Shown: positions 17,488 to 30,392, counted from the stretch's first letter. The stretch: 64,000 nucleotides of DNA from Allostella vacuolata (GCA_006739055.1 AP019702.1:3373388-3437387); one strand, 5' to 3'. Numbers and translations are program-made. The notes: generated by a model not told the origin, from the letters alone.

Positions 17488-18462
17488 ATGAACCGCAGAT
17501 CCCTTCTTGCGCTCGCCGCCGGTGCGGCAATGGTCGCGTTCGCCGGCACGGCGTCGGCGGCATGGCCCACCCGACCGATCACGATCATCGTTCCGTGGGG
17601 TGCCGGCGGCGGCACGGATGCGACCGCCCGCGTCATCGGCAGCCTGTTGGAGAAAGAACTGGGCCAGCCGGTCAACGTCGTGAACCGGACGGGCGGCAGT
17701 GGCGTGGTCGGCCATACGGCGATCGCGACGGCGGCCCCCGACGGCTACACGCTCGGCATCATGACCGTCGAGATCAACATGATGCACTGGCAGGGCCTGA
17801 CGCAGCTCACCCACCAGTCGTACACGCCGGTCGCTATCTACAACAACGACCCGGCCGGCGTCCAGGTGGCCGCCGATGCGCCCTACAAGACGATCAAGGA
17901 CCTGCTGGAGGCGGTGAAGGCCAATCCCGGCAAGCTGAAGTCGTCGGGCACCGGCCAGGGTGGCATCTGGCATCTGGCGATCGCCGGCATGCTGAAGGGC
18001 GCCGGGATCGAGCCGAACGCCGCGCCGTGGGTCCCGAGCCAGGGCGCCGCATCGGGCCTGCAGGACATGGTGGCGGGCGGCGTCCAGATCGTGCCCTGCT
18101 CGATCCCCGAAGCCCGCGCCATGCTGGATGCCGGCAAGGTGCGCTCGCTGGCGATCATGGACGGCAAGCGCAACCCCGCCTATCCGGACGTGCCGACGCT
18201 CAAGGAGGCGACCGGCATCGACTGGAGCATGGCGGCCTGGCGTGCCGTGGTCGGCCCCAAGGGCCTGCCCAAGGAGGTCACCGACCGCCTGCTCCCGGCC
18301 CTGAAGAAGGCGCACGAGAGCAAGGAGTTCCGCGATTTCATGGCCAAGCAGGGCTTCGGCCTGCTGTGGGCCGAGGGCGCGGAGGCGGAGGCATTCCTCA
18401 AGAAGTCGAACGCGGATCTGGGCGCGGTCATGAAGGCCGTCGGGCTGGCGAAGTCGAGCTGA
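17488..18462 (+). CDS. Tripartite tricarboxylate transporter substrate-binding protein (Bug/TctC)
   Basis: Periplasmic binding protein of the Bug family that feeds a TctAB permease. A signal peptide with hydrophobic core covers about residues 1-25 (ends TASAA). The mature start WPTRPITIIVPWGAGGGTDA is the family hallmark, and NRTGGSGVVGH follows the ligand-loop pattern. Length 324 aa is typical. AGGAGG lies 8 bases before the ATG. It leads an operon with tctB, tctA and an RraA-type aldolase, so the ligand is likely a carboxylated compound processed by that enzyme; the exact compound is unknown. Confidence 0.94.
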   Translation: MNRRSLLALAAGAAMVAFAGTASAAWPTRPITIIVPWGAGGGTDATARVIGSLLEKELGQPVNVVNRTGGSGVVGHTAIATAAPDGYTLGIMTVEINMMHWQGLTQLTHQSYTPVAIYNNDPAGVQVAADAPYKTIKDLLEAVKANPGKLKSSGTGQGGIWHLAIAGMLKGAGIEPNAAPWVPSQGAASGLQDMVAGGVQIVPCSIPEARAMLDAGKVRSLAIMDGKRNPAYPDVPTLKEATGIDWSMAAWRAVVGPKGLPKEVTDRLLPALKKAHESKEFRDFMAKQGFGLLWAEGAEAEAFLKKSNADLGAVMKAVGLAKSS

Positions 18463-18495
18463 GCGCCCGGCACGCTATCCGCGCATCCTCCGGTC

Positions 18496-18969
18496 ATGCG
18501 GTTTCATGACGCGATCGTCGGGCTGCTGCTCCTGGTCGGAGCAGTAGCCCTTCTCCTCTACGCCCGCGGCCTGCCGGCGATGCCCGGACAGCAGTTCGGC
18601 CCGGCCGTCTTCCCGACCCTGGTCGGGGCCGGCCTCGGCCTGACGGCGCTGGTGCTGTTCGTCCGCGGCCTTGCCGCGGGCCGCGGCCAACGGCTGGTGG
18701 AGGTCGAGCCGGGACTGTTCGACCCCCGCGGCGCCACCGCCGTGGCCGTGGTGCTGGGCGGCGGGGTCTTCTACCTGCTGACGTCGGACTGGCTGGGCTT
18801 CCTCATCGTCGCGCCGATCGTCCTCCTCGCCCTCTTTCGCAGCCAGCGGATCGGCTGGGCCGCCGGGATCGCGATCGCCATCCTGGCCACCCTGCTGATC
18901 CACTTCGTCTTCTACAAGCTGCTTCGGGTGCCGCTGCCCTGGGGCATTCTCACCCCCATCGCCTGGTGA
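18496..18969 (+). CDS. Tripartite tricarboxylate transporter small permease TctB
   Basis: Small four-helix membrane subunit of the TTT system, 157 aa. Hydrophobic segments lie near residues 8-25, 40-56, 78-95 and 105-145, with the family's LPAMPGQQFGPAVFPTLVG stretch between the first two. It sits between the binding protein (33 bases upstream) and the large permease (7 bases downstream). TctB sequence is poorly conserved in general, so the call rests on the helix pattern, this motif and operon position. Confidence 0.88.
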   Translation: MRFHDAIVGLLLLVGAVALLLYARGLPAMPGQQFGPAVFPTLVGAGLGLTALVLFVRGLAAGRGQRLVEVEPGLFDPRGATAVAVVLGGGVFYLLTSDWLGFLIVAPIVLLALFRSQRIGWAAGIAIAILATLLIHFVFYKLLRVPLPWGILTPIAW

Positions 18970-18976
18970 TCGCCCC

Positions 18977-20470
18977 GTGGATGCGCTGCTGACCGCCTTC
19001 GGGCTCGTCTTCGACCCCTACGTCATCCTGGTCATTGCCTGCTCGGCCGCCTTCGGCCTGTTCGTGGGCGCGGTTCCCGGATTGACGGCGACGATGGCGA
19101 CCGCGCTGCTCGTCCCCGTCACCTTCTTCATGGAGCCGGTGCCGGCGATCGCCGCCATCGTCACGGCGACGGCCATGGCGATCTTCTCGGGCGACATCCC
19201 GGGCTGCCTCGTACGCATCCCCGGCACCCCCGCCTCGGCCGCCTACACGGACGAATCCTATGCCATGACCCGGCGCGGCATGGCCGAGCAGGCGCTAGGG
19301 GCCGGGCTCGTCTTCTCCGCCATGGGCGGCATCTTCGGTTCCATCGTGCTGGTGCTGGCCGCGCCGTCGCTGGCCGAGATGGCTCTGAAGTTCTCCAGCT
19401 TCGAATATTTCTGGCTGGTCTGCCTCGGCCTCACCTGCGCCGTGTTCATCTCCACCGGCGACCCGCTGAAGGGCCTGATCTCGCTCTTCATCGGCCTCAC
19501 CGTATCGCTGGTCGGCCTCGACAACCCGGCCGGCCATCCCCGTCTCACCTTCGGCTCGACCGAACTCATGGGCGGCATCAGCTTCATCCCGGCGATGATC
19601 GGCATGTTCGCCGTGTCGGAGGTGATCCGCTGGGCAGCCACCCCCGACGCCCCGGCCTTCAAGGTGCAGGCGTCGATCGGCAACATCTTCACCGGCATGG
19701 GCCGGATGACGCGCGAGTACAAGAAGCCGCTGCTGCGCGGCAGCATCGTCGGGACCCTGATCGGCGCCCTGCCCGGTGCCGGCGCCGACATCGCCGCCTG
19801 GATCTCCTACGCGATGAGCAAGAAGTTCTCCAAGACCCCGGAGAAGTTCGGCACCGGCCATCCCGAGGGCATCGTCGAGAGCGGCGCCTCCAACAACGCC
19901 GCCGTCAGCGGCGCCTGGATCCCGGCGCTGGTGTTCGGCATCCCGGGCGATTCGATCACCGCGATCGTCATCGGCGTGCTCTACATGAAGGGGATGAACC
20001 CCGGCCCGACGGTCTTCATGAACAATGCGCCGCAGCTCTACGCGGTCTTCATTGTCTTCTTCATCGCCAACATCATGATGATCCCGTTCGGCTGGGCGGC
20101 GATCAAGGCAGCCAAGCAGATCCTGCGCGTGCCGCGCTCGATCCTGATGCCGATCATCCTGCTCTTCTGCATCGTCGGCGCCTTCGCCATCAACAACACC
20201 GTCTTCGGCGTGGGCCTGATGCTGGCCTTCGGCGTGCTCGCCTACTTCATGGAAAGCAACGGCATCCCGGTCGCCCCGGCCATCCTCGGCATCGTCCTCG
20301 GAGCCATGCTGGAGGACACCTTCGTCAGCTCGATGATCAAGGCGGACGGGGACCTGCTCGGCTTCTTCAGCCGGCCGATCTCGGCCACGCTGGGGGTCGT
20401 CACCTTGCTGGTATGGTTCGCGCCGCTCATGATCCGCACCATGCGGCGCTGGCAGACGCCGGCTGCCTGA
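18977..20470 (+). CDS. Tripartite tricarboxylate transporter large permease TctA
   Basis: Large 12-helix permease of the TTT system, 497 aa, moving the substrate into the cytoplasm with an ion gradient. The GTG at 18977 is used as start, 7 bases after the tctB stop. Family blocks visible are the early GAVPGLTATMATALLVP, the GDIPGCLVRIPGTPASAAYT region and, in the second half, GALPGAGADIAAWISYAMSK, which repeats the first. NNAAVSGAWIPALVFGIPGD also matches. It acts with the two genes before it; the RraA gene follows after 19 bases. Confidence 0.95.
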   Translation: MDALLTAFGLVFDPYVILVIACSAAFGLFVGAVPGLTATMATALLVPVTFFMEPVPAIAAIVTATAMAIFSGDIPGCLVRIPGTPASAAYTDESYAMTRRGMAEQALGAGLVFSAMGGIFGSIVLVLAAPSLAEMALKFSSFEYFWLVCLGLTCAVFISTGDPLKGLISLFIGLTVSLVGLDNPAGHPRLTFGSTELMGGISFIPAMIGMFAVSEVIRWAATPDAPAFKVQASIGNIFTGMGRMTREYKKPLLRGSIVGTLIGALPGAGADIAAWISYAMSKKFSKTPEKFGTGHPEGIVESGASNNAAVSGAWIPALVFGIPGDSITAIVIGVLYMKGMNPGPTVFMNNAPQLYAVFIVFFIANIMMIPFGWAAIKAAKQILRVPRSILMPIILLFCIVGAFAINNTVFGVGLMLAFGVLAYFMESNGIPVAPAILGIVLGAMLEDTFVSSMIKADGDLLGFFSRPISATLGVVTLLVWFAPLMIRTMRRWQTPAA

Positions 20471-20489
20471 TCGCCCCGGAGGAACCGCC

Positions 20490-21155
20490 ATGCGTGCCGA
20501 TGACGCCCTGCTCGCCCGCGCCCGCGAGCGCCTGTTCACGGCCGTCCTGTCGGATACCCTGGACGGGCTCGACCGGCCCAACCAGGCTTTCCGCCCCAAC
20601 GTCCGGCCGCTCGACGAGGCGCTGGTCATGTTCGGGCGGGCCCGCACCGGCCTCTATTCCGAGGTCTACTCGGTCGAGCCGGGCGAGAACCCCTACGCGC
20701 TCGAGATCGCGCTCATCGACGACCTGGCGCCGGGCGAGATCCCGGTGCTCGCCTGCCAGGGCAGCCCGCGCATCGCCCCCTGGGGCGAGCTGCTGACGAC
20801 CGCCTCGATGGCGCGCGGTGCCGCTGGCTGCGTCACCGACGGGCTGGTCCGCGACATCAAGCAGATCCGCCAGCTGCGGTTCCCCGTCTTCCATGGCGGC
20901 ATCGGCCCGCTCGATTCGAAGGGCCGCGGCAAGGTCATCGCCATCGACGTGCCGGTTTCCTGCGGCGGGGTGCATGTCCGGACGGGCGACCTCGTCGTCG
21001 GCGACGCCGACGGCATCGTCGTCATCCCGGTGGAGATCGAGCGGCAGTGCCTGGAGGCCGCGCTGCAGAAGGTGGAGAGCGAGGACCGGACGCGGGCCGA
21101 GCTGCAGGCCGGCATGAAGCTGGCGGACGTCTTCGCCCGCCACGGCGTGCTGTAG
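20490..21155 (+). CDS. RraA/4-hydroxy-4-methyl-2-oxoglutarate aldolase family protein
   Basis: Homologue of the class II aldolase (HMG aldolase/oxaloacetate decarboxylase) family, which also includes the RNase E regulator RraA; 221 aa. The active-site loop is seen as TDGLVRDIKQIRQL (Asp and Arg of the GxxxDGxxRD pattern near residues 112-120) and the C-terminal GDLVVGDADGIVVIP binds the divalent metal and closes the site. It ends the TTT operon, so it probably cleaves or decarboxylates a keto acid derived from the imported carboxylate. A purely regulatory RraA role is less likely in this context. Confidence 0.87.
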   Translation: MRADDALLARARERLFTAVLSDTLDGLDRPNQAFRPNVRPLDEALVMFGRARTGLYSEVYSVEPGENPYALEIALIDDLAPGEIPVLACQGSPRIAPWGELLTTASMARGAAGCVTDGLVRDIKQIRQLRFPVFHGGIGPLDSKGRGKVIAIDVPVSCGGVHVRTGDLVVGDADGIVVIPVEIERQCLEAALQKVESEDRTRAELQAGMKLADVFARHGVL

Positions 21156-21159
21156 CCGC

Positions 21160-22920
21160 CTACGGCTTGGGCGGGACGGCCGGCCTGGGCAGGGTGAACA
21201 CCTGCCCTGGATAGATGCGGTCGGGGTTGCGGATGGAATCGCGGTTCGCCTGGTAGATGACGGTGTAGCGGATGCCGCGGCCATACTCGTTGCGGGCGAT
21301 CCGCCACAGGCTGTGGCCCGGCTGGACCACCACCGATCCTTCGGACAGCTCGGCCAGCGGCACTGTCGTGCGCTGGAACGGAAGCGAGACCCGGCCGGCC
21401 ACGCGGCCGTCCCGCGTCACCCGGTCGACCCGCAGCTCATAGGTACCCGGCGCAATCTCGGCCGGCGGGGTATGCTGCCAGCCGCGATCGGTGCCCACCA
21501 CCGTCTCGCCGATCGGCTTGTTGTCGAGATAGAGGCGCAGGGTCGTCCCCGGGTCGGACCGGCCGCTGAAGCGCACCTGACCCTTGTCGCCATAATCGAT
21601 CACATCGACCGTCGGCGGGCCGCCCGGCCGCGATGGCGCCAGGCCGGCGGCTGGCGGTCGCGGCGGGGGATTGGCCGGCGCCGGCGCCGCGCCCGGCGCC
21701 GCGAGCCCGGCCACCGCCGCCGGCGCGGCGCCGGACGGTGCGGGCAGCTGCAGCGGCCGCGAGGGCGTCTCGCCGGTGCGGCTGCTCAGCACCACCAGGG
21801 GCTCGGCCCGCGGCGCGGAAGCCGGCCCGGCCGGCGGCTGGGCGACCGCGACCACCACGACCTGCTCGCCCTCCTTGCGCTCCGTGCCGAGACTGGCCGA
21901 AAGGCTGAAGGAATGGGAGCCGGCCGGCAGCGGCCCGGAGGGAATGAATACCCATTCGCCGCGCGCATTGGCCAATGCCGTGCCGATCGCCCGGCCGCCG
22001 CTCAGAATGGTCACGGTGGCGCCGGGCGCTGCCCGGCCGGCCATCACCGCACGCCCCTTGGGATCGACCCGGACGATGTCGAAGGCCGGCGCCGCGAAGG
22101 GCCGACGCGCGCCGTCGGCCCGGTCCGGCGATGGCGCCGGCGGGCGCGGATCGGGCAAGGTCAGGGCCGCGACGGGTCCATTGTCGGTCCGCGGCGCGCC
22201 CGCCGACGGCCGGGCCGGTGCCGAAGGCTGGGGGGCGGTCGCCTGGGAAGGCCGGGGCTGCGAAGGGGGAGTCGCGGGCGGCGGTGCAGGAACGGCCAGA
22301 GCCGGGCCGGACGCCGGACCGGGTGCCGGGGCCGAGGCGGCCGGACGCTCGGGCACCGGCGGCGCGGCGGCCGGTGGGCGCGGCGGCGTTGCGCCCGTGC
22401 CGGCACCGGTCGCGGATCCCGCGGGGCGGGCCGCCGGCGGCAGCGGCTCGCCACCCAGACGGGCCAGGGAAGCCGGCGGCGCCAGGGCCGGCGGCGGGGC
22501 GGTCGCCGCAGGTGCGGGCCGGGTCGGCGCGAGAGGGGAAGCCGCCGGCGCCGGGTTTGCGGGCGGCCCGGCAGCGCCACGGGGCGGCGGGCTGGTGGCG
22601 GATGGGCTGGTGGCGGATGCGCTTGGGCCGGGCGGACTGGTCGTCGGCGCGACCCCGGCCGCCGCGGTCGGACGCGGCGCCGTCGGAACAGGCGGGGCCA
22701 CAGCCGGCGCGGCCGGCGCCGGTGGGGCAGCCGCGATAGGAGGCGGGCTGGCGGCCGGGGCCGCGGGGGCCGGCGCGCTGCCGTCGATCGCGGGCGGGGT
22801 GGCCGCCGGCCAGAAGGCCACGCCGGCCACCAGGGCTGCGGCCGGAACCGCCGCCAAACCGAGAATCTTCGCGAACTGCACAGGACCCATGGGCGACGAA
22901 CGTAATACGCGCGCTGCCAT
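21160..22920 (-). CDS. Pro/Ala-rich envelope protein with Ig-like repeats and C-terminal LysM
   Basis: A 586-residue envelope protein with a single N-terminal membrane segment (about residues 17-40), a long Pro/Ala-rich linker (about 45-270), two Ig-like domains (about 280-360 and 425-505) and a C-terminal LysM domain (about 525-580, starting VVQPGHSLWRIA and ending IYPGQVFTLPRP). LysM binds peptidoglycan, so the linker probably spans the periplasm. The start is uncertain: ATG 22920 or ATG 22890, neither with a clear ribosome site. It lies 27 bases behind the cytochrome b gene on the same strand. Proteins of this layout are usual in Rhodospirillales and lack an assigned role. Confidence 0.82.
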   Translation of the reverse strand: MAARVLRSSPMGPVQFAKILGLAAVPAAALVAGVAFWPAATPPAIDGSAPAPAAPAASPPPIAAAPPAPAAPAVAPPVPTAPRPTAAAGVAPTTSPPGPSASATSPSATSPPPRGAAGPPANPAPAASPLAPTRPAPAATAPPPALAPPASLARLGGEPLPPAARPAGSATGAGTGATPPRPPAAAPPVPERPAASAPAPGPASGPALAVPAPPPATPPSQPRPSQATAPQPSAPARPSAGAPRTDNGPVAALTLPDPRPPAPSPDRADGARRPFAAPAFDIVRVDPKGRAVMAGRAAPGATVTILSGGRAIGTALANARGEWVFIPSGPLPAGSHSFSLSASLGTERKEGEQVVVVAVAQPPAGPASAPRAEPLVVLSSRTGETPSRPLQLPAPSGAAPAAVAGLAAPGAAPAPANPPPRPPAAGLAPSRPGGPPTVDVIDYGDKGQVRFSGRSDPGTTLRLYLDNKPIGETVVGTDRGWQHTPPAEIAPGTYELRVDRVTRDGRVAGRVSLPFQRTTVPLAELSEGSVVVQPGHSLWRIARNEYGRGIRYTVIYQANRDSIRNPDRIYPGQVFTLPRPAVPPKP

Positions 22921-22947
22921 TGCGGCAACAACCGCGCATGACAGTCG

Positions 22948-23628
22948 TCACCGCGGCGGGTAGGTCACCAGCAGCCAGACGAGGAATCCGACCAGCAGGA
23001 ACAACCCCAGCGCGATCCACGGGCTGACGATGCGCGTCGGCCGGCGGCTGGTGATCGGCAGGCGCCGGATCCCGGTCACCATCGGGCCGATCAGGTCGGT
23101 GCGCTTGACCACCATGTAATAGAGCACGGCCAGGATATGCAGGCCGGCCACGATCTGCAGCACATCGAACACCAGCCCGTGCAGGGCGGCGGCCTGCCGT
23201 CCGGTGTCGAATGAGACCAGGTGGGCGAGCGGGCCGGACTCGATGGCGTCGGTGTCGACGCTGACGAGGCCGAGCAGCACCTGGGCCAGCAGCAGGCCGA
23301 GAAGCGCCACGACGCTGAGCGCGCCCAGCGGGTTGTGGCCGATCCAGATGCTGGCGCGGGGCTTCAGGAAGGAGCGCGCATAGCCCAGCACCGCCGCCGG
23401 GCCGCGCACGAAGCGCGCGAAGCGCGCGGTATCGCTGCCGACGAACCCCCAGACGATGCGGAACAGGACCAGCGTCAGCATGACGTAGCCGGCCGGCAGG
23501 TGGATGTCCATCCGGCCGGCATCGACGCTCCACCAGGACACGGCGAAGGTCGCGACGATCCCCCAATGCACGAGACGGACGGCACCGTCCCATACCTTGA
23601 CCCGTTCGCCGGGCGGTCTGCGCGCCAT
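22948..23628 (-). CDS. Cytochrome b561-type (B561/Ni-Fe hydrogenase b-like) membrane cytochrome
   Basis: Di-haem b-type cytochrome of the inner membrane, 226 aa with four core helices plus a C-terminal helix (about residues 200-222). Candidate haem ligands are His in VRLVHWG (helix 1), HLPAGY just before helix 2, HNPLG before helix 3 and LHGLVFD/LHILA in the last core helices. It follows the cytochrome c' gene by 74 bases, a common pair in which the b561 reduces a periplasmic c-type cytochrome from the quinone pool. The electron acceptor is not known. Confidence 0.9.
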   Translation of the reverse strand: MARRPPGERVKVWDGAVRLVHWGIVATFAVSWWSVDAGRMDIHLPAGYVMLTLVLFRIVWGFVGSDTARFARFVRGPAAVLGYARSFLKPRASIWIGHNPLGALSVVALLGLLLAQVLLGLVSVDTDAIESGPLAHLVSFDTGRQAAALHGLVFDVLQIVAGLHILAVLYYMVVKRTDLIGPMVTGIRRLPITSRRPTRIVSPWIALGLFLLVGFLVWLLVTYPPR

Positions 23629-23702
23629 GGCTTCTTCCCCTCCAGCGCCCGATGGCAGGGCTGGGGCGGGCCGATGGCGGCCGCCCTCGCCCCGCCGGCC
23701 TG

Positions 23703-24176
23703 CTAGTTGCGCTGACGGAAGGGCCGGTGGCAGCCGCCGCAGCTCTTGCCGACATCGCCGTGCGCGGCCTGGATGGCCGCATTGTCGCCGGTCTCGGCGG
23801 CGGCGACCAGCTTGGCCGCGGCCGCCCGGAATTCGCCGATCGCGGTCTTGTAGTCGGCCGGCTTCTCCCAGATGGCCGGCAGGGCAGCCGTCTTGATGCC
23901 GGAGTCGGGCCCGGTGCCGGCCGGGAACCAGCTCCCCATCTGGTTGGCCACCTCGCCGATCCTGGCCGCGCGCGCGGTCGCGTCGGCCTTGGTCAGGGAG
24001 CCGGCCTTGGCCCCGTCGCCGATCGCCTTCATCTCGCCGCCCAGCGCCTTCATCGCCTGCTGCCGGGCCGCGATCACGTCGGCGGGCGCAGCCTGCTGCG
24101 CCGATGCCACCATCCCCACCCCCAGCACCGCGGCGAATGCGACCGCGAAGACCGAGCCTCGACCCAGAACACTCAT
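23703..24176 (-). CDS. Cytochrome c' family protein (class II c-type)
   Basis: Periplasmic four-helix haem protein of 157 aa. The signal peptide covers about residues 1-26 (ends MVASAQ). The single haem-attachment motif CGGCH is close to the C-terminus (residues 148-152), followed by RPFRQRN, as expected for class II cytochromes c where the haem is in the last helix. Upstream helices include MKALGGEMKAIGDGAKAG and WFPAGTGPDSG. It leads a unit with the b561 cytochrome, its likely electron partner. Members bind NO or serve as electron carriers; which applies here is open. Confidence 0.93.
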   Translation of the reverse strand: MSVLGRGSVFAVAFAAVLGVGMVASAQQAAPADVIAARQQAMKALGGEMKAIGDGAKAGSLTKADATARAARIGEVANQMGSWFPAGTGPDSGIKTAALPAIWEKPADYKTAIGEFRAAAAKLVAAAETGDNAAIQAAHGDVGKSCGGCHRPFRQRN

Positions 24177-24306
24177 GCCTTTATCACTCCCCGTTGCGTG
24201 CCTCTCGGCCGGTCGCCGGAGGGAGGGTACAGGCTCCCGCCAGCGACGCGGGAACGACCCTATCGCATCCGATCGAAACCGGGATCACGAGTTCGTGACG
24301 GAACCC

Positions 24307-24891
24307 ATGGCCAACATCCGCTCGCTCTCAGTCTATTGCGGCGCCCGCGCCGGCACCAATCCCCTGCACCGGGCCGCCGCCCGCGAACTGGGCCGGGCGC
24401 TGGCGGAGCGCGGGATCGAACTGGTCTTCGGCGGCGGCCGGGTCGGCATGATGGGGATCGTCGCCGACGCCTGCCTGGCCGCCGGCGGGCGGGTGGTCGG
24501 CATCATTCCCCGCCTCCTGGTCTCGGCCGAGGTCGCCCACGCCCAGGTGACCGAGCTGCTGGTGGTCGAGAACATGCACGAGCGCAAGCGGCGGATGGTG
24601 GAGCGGGCCGATGCGGTAGCCGCCCTGCCGGGCGCGCTCGGCACGCTGGACGAACTGATGGAGATGGCGACCTGGCGGCAGATCGGCCTGCACGACCTGC
24701 CGATCGTCCTGCTCGACGTGGAGGGCTATTGGCAGCCGCTGCTGCGCCTCGTCGACCATGCCATCGCCGAAGGCTACGGCACCGAAGTGCTGCGCTCCTA
24801 CTTCACCGTCGCCCGCACGGTCGAGGAGATGCTGGCGGCGCTTGCCGACGCGCCCGCGCCGCGCTTCGCCTTCCAGGAACGCTGGGCCTGA
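24307..24891 (+). CDS. LOG family protein (nucleoside 5'-monophosphate phosphoribohydrolase-like)
   Basis: Rossmann-fold protein of the LOG/TIGR00730 family, many of which hydrolyse AMP or cytokinin nucleotides to base and ribose 5-phosphate. GGGRVGMMG is at residues 42-50 and HERK at 91-94. The usual PGGxGTxxE motif reads PGALGTLDE at 108-116, so the second Gly is Ala; the Glu is kept. Length 194 aa is normal. I use ATG 24307; a GTG at 24295 in frame is an alternative. Bacteria with no plant contact also carry these, so a hormone role is not implied. Confidence 0.9.
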   Translation: MANIRSLSVYCGARAGTNPLHRAAARELGRALAERGIELVFGGGRVGMMGIVADACLAAGGRVVGIIPRLLVSAEVAHAQVTELLVVENMHERKRRMVERADAVAALPGALGTLDELMEMATWRQIGLHDLPIVLLDVEGYWQPLLRLVDHAIAEGYGTEVLRSYFTVARTVEEMLAALADAPAPRFAFQERWA

Positions 24892-24943
24892 GGCTGGTAT
24901 GGGCCTGAGCCGGTCAGGGGCCTGAGCCGGGCACACGCCGCGC

Positions 24944-24971
24944 TTGCCTCGCGGGGGCGAGGTGCTATCGT
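24944..24971 (+). promoter_or_regulatory. Candidate sigma70-type promoter of icd
   Basis: TTGCCT (24944-24949) and TATCGT (24966-24971) are spaced by 16 bases and end 69 bases before the icd start. The spacer holds a small CCTCGC/GCGAGG hairpin. The hexamers match the housekeeping consensus only in part, so this is tentative. Confidence 0.4.
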
Positions 24972-25040
24972 GCGCCGCTTCCGCCCGCCCGCTCCCTGCC
25001 GAGGCGGGCTTGCCCCGTTTCGAGCCCGGAGACCCTCCCC

Positions 25041-26255
25041 GTGAAGAAGATCAAGGTCGCTAACCCCGTCGTCGAGATGGACGGCGACGAGATGACCCGC
25101 ATCATCTGGCAGATGATCAAGGACAAGCTGATCCTGCCCTATCTCGACATCGACCTGAAGTACTACGACCTGAGCGTCCAGAAGCGCGACGAGACCAACG
25201 ACCAGATCACCATCGATTCGGCCGAAGCGACCAAGAAGTACGGCGTCGCGGTGAAGTGCGCGACGATCACGCCGGACGAGCAGCGGGTCGAGGAGTTCGG
25301 CCTGAAGAAGATGTGGAAGTCGCCCAACGGCACGATCCGCAACATCCTGGACGGGTCGATCTTCCGCGAGCCGATCGTCTGCAAGAACGTGCCGCGCCTA
25401 GTGCCGACCTGGACCCAGCCGATCGTCATCGGCCGCCATGCCTTCGGCGACCAGTATCGCGCGACGGACTTCGTGGTGCCGGGCCCGGGCAAGCTGACGA
25501 TCACGTTCCAGCCCGAGGACGGCAGCGCGCCGATCGAGCACGAGGTCTACAAGTTCCCGGGCGGCGGCGTGGCGCTCGCCATGTACAACCTCGACGATTC
25601 GATCGCCGCCTTCGCCCGCACCTGCTTCAACTATGGGCTGGAGCGCAAGTACCCGGTCTACCTGTCGACCAAGAACACCATCCTCAAGGCCTATGACGGG
25701 CGCTTCAAGGATATCTTCCAGGAGGTGTTCGACCGCGACTTCGCCGACCAGTTCAAGGCGGCCGGGCTGACCTACGAGCACCGCCTGATCGACGACATGG
25801 TGGCGAGCGCGCTGAAGTGGTCGGGCGGCTTCGTCTGGGCGTGCAAGAACTACGACGGCGACGTGCAGAGCGACGTGGTCGCCCAGGGCTTCGGCTCGCT
25901 CGGCATGATGACCTCGGTCCTGCTGACCCCGGACGGCAAGACGGTGGAGGCCGAGGCCGCGCACGGCACGGTCACCCGCCACTACCGCGAGCACCAGAAG
26001 GGCAAGGAGACCTCGACCAACCCGATCGCGTCGATCTTCGCCTGGACCCGCGGCCTCTACTACCGCGCCAAGTTCGACGGCACGCCCGAGGTGGCGAAGT
26101 TCGCCGAGACTCTGGAGAAGGTCTGCGTCGACACGGTCGAGGCCGGCTCGATGACCAAGGACCTGGCGCTGCTGATCGGCCCGAACCAGCCGTGGCTGAC
26201 CACCAACCAGTTCCTGGACAAGCTCGACCAGAACCTGAAGGCCGCCCTCTCCTGA
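25041..26255 (+). CDS. icd: NADP-dependent isocitrate dehydrogenase
   Basis: Oxidatively decarboxylates isocitrate to 2-oxoglutarate in the TCA cycle and makes NADPH. The 404-residue chain is the dimeric eukaryotic-like type usual in alphaproteobacteria. Substrate-binding segments include KSPNGTIRN (about residues 95-103) with Ser and Asn contacting isocitrate and Arg residues in RLVPTW and [11 protein letters not shown]; the metal Asp cluster is in [16 protein letters not shown], and [12 protein letters not shown] binds NADP. The gene stands alone and converges on alaS across a strong hairpin. Expression is likely constitutive. Confidence 0.98.
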   Translation: MKKIKVANPVVEMDGDEMTRIIWQMIKDKLILPYLDIDLKYYDLSVQKRDETNDQITIDSAEATKKYGVAVKCATITPDEQRVEEFGLKKMWKSPNGTIRNILDGSIFREPIVCKNVPRLVPTWTQPIVIGRHAFGDQYRATDFVVPGPGKLTITFQPEDGSAPIEHEVYKFPGGGVALAMYNLDDSIAAFARTCFNYGLERKYPVYLSTKNTILKAYDGRFKDIFQEVFDRDFADQFKAAGLTYEHRLIDDMVASALKWSGGFVWACKNYDGDVQSDVVAQGFGSLGMMTSVLLTPDGKTVEAEAAHGTVTRHYREHQKGKETSTNPIASIFAWTRGLYYRAKFDGTPEVAKFAETLEKVCVDTVEAGSMTKDLALLIGPNQPWLTTNQFLDKLDQNLKAALS

Positions 26256-26282
26256 GGGCTGCCGCCGGGGCACAGAGCAAAA

Positions 26283-26308
26283 AAAGGGGCGGCCGCGGCC
26301 GCCCCTTT
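26283..26308. terminator. Bidirectional intrinsic terminator between icd and alaS
   Basis: A perfect 20-bp palindrome GGGGCGGCCGCGGCCGCCCC (26286-26305) is bordered by AAA and TTT, giving a 13-bp stem. Seven A residues (26279-26285) on its left give a U7 tail to the leftward alaS transcript; the rightward icd transcript gets only UUUC. It should end both transcripts, alaS most efficiently. Confidence 0.85.
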
Positions 26309-26334
26309 CGATTCCGGCTCCCCGGCGGCCGGGC

Positions 26335-28980
<2,646 letters not shown>

Positions 28981-29109
28981 GCGGGGCCTCTCGCTCCTGC
29001 TACGGCGGGGTTCCGGGCCCGGTCGTCAGCCTTTCGACCCCGTGATCATTCAATCGAACCGGTGCTTCTATAGGGTGCCGGAAACCCTGTCCAGAACGGC
29101 AAAAACGGC

Positions 29110-29139
29110 GAAGGCCGGGACCTTGCGGCCCCGGCCTTC
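29110..29139 (-). terminator. Candidate recA terminator hairpin
   Basis: GAAGGCCGGG (29110-29119) pairs perfectly with CCCGGCCTTC (29130-29139) around a 10-base loop, 34 bases after the recA stop. On the coding (minus) strand, five T residues follow after four more bases. This fits an intrinsic terminator separating recA from alaS. Confidence 0.6.
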
Positions 29140-29172
29140 GAAACCTCGAAGGTCCCTCGGAAGCCGCGGGGC

Positions 29173-30243
<1,071 letters not shown>

Positions 30244-30328
30244 AGTCCGGCCCTCTTATTCCACGCCCCGACGGGCGATGCAACGAAGGGCACCGTACTC
30301 CATTTGTTCACCCTCGTCGAGGGCTATT

Positions 30329-30343
30329 GTTCGTTGTTCGTTC
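30329..30343. promoter_or_regulatory. LexA (SOS) box upstream of recA
   Basis: GTTCGTTGTTCGTTC contains the direct-repeat operator GTTC-N7-GTTC that LexA binds in alphaproteobacteria. It is between divergent reading directions only in the sense that dksA ends 50 bases to its right; its distance of 86 bases to the recA start fits repression of the recA promoter. Confidence 0.88.
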
Positions 30344-30392
30344 CCCTGCCGCATGGCCAAAAAGCGACAGGGGTCGGAACGGGCGGGTACCG

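Noticed and set aside
24899-24931. Repeated GGCCTGAGCCGG just after the LOG gene
   Set aside because: Only two short copies next to each other; most likely a small slippage duplication with no sign of function.
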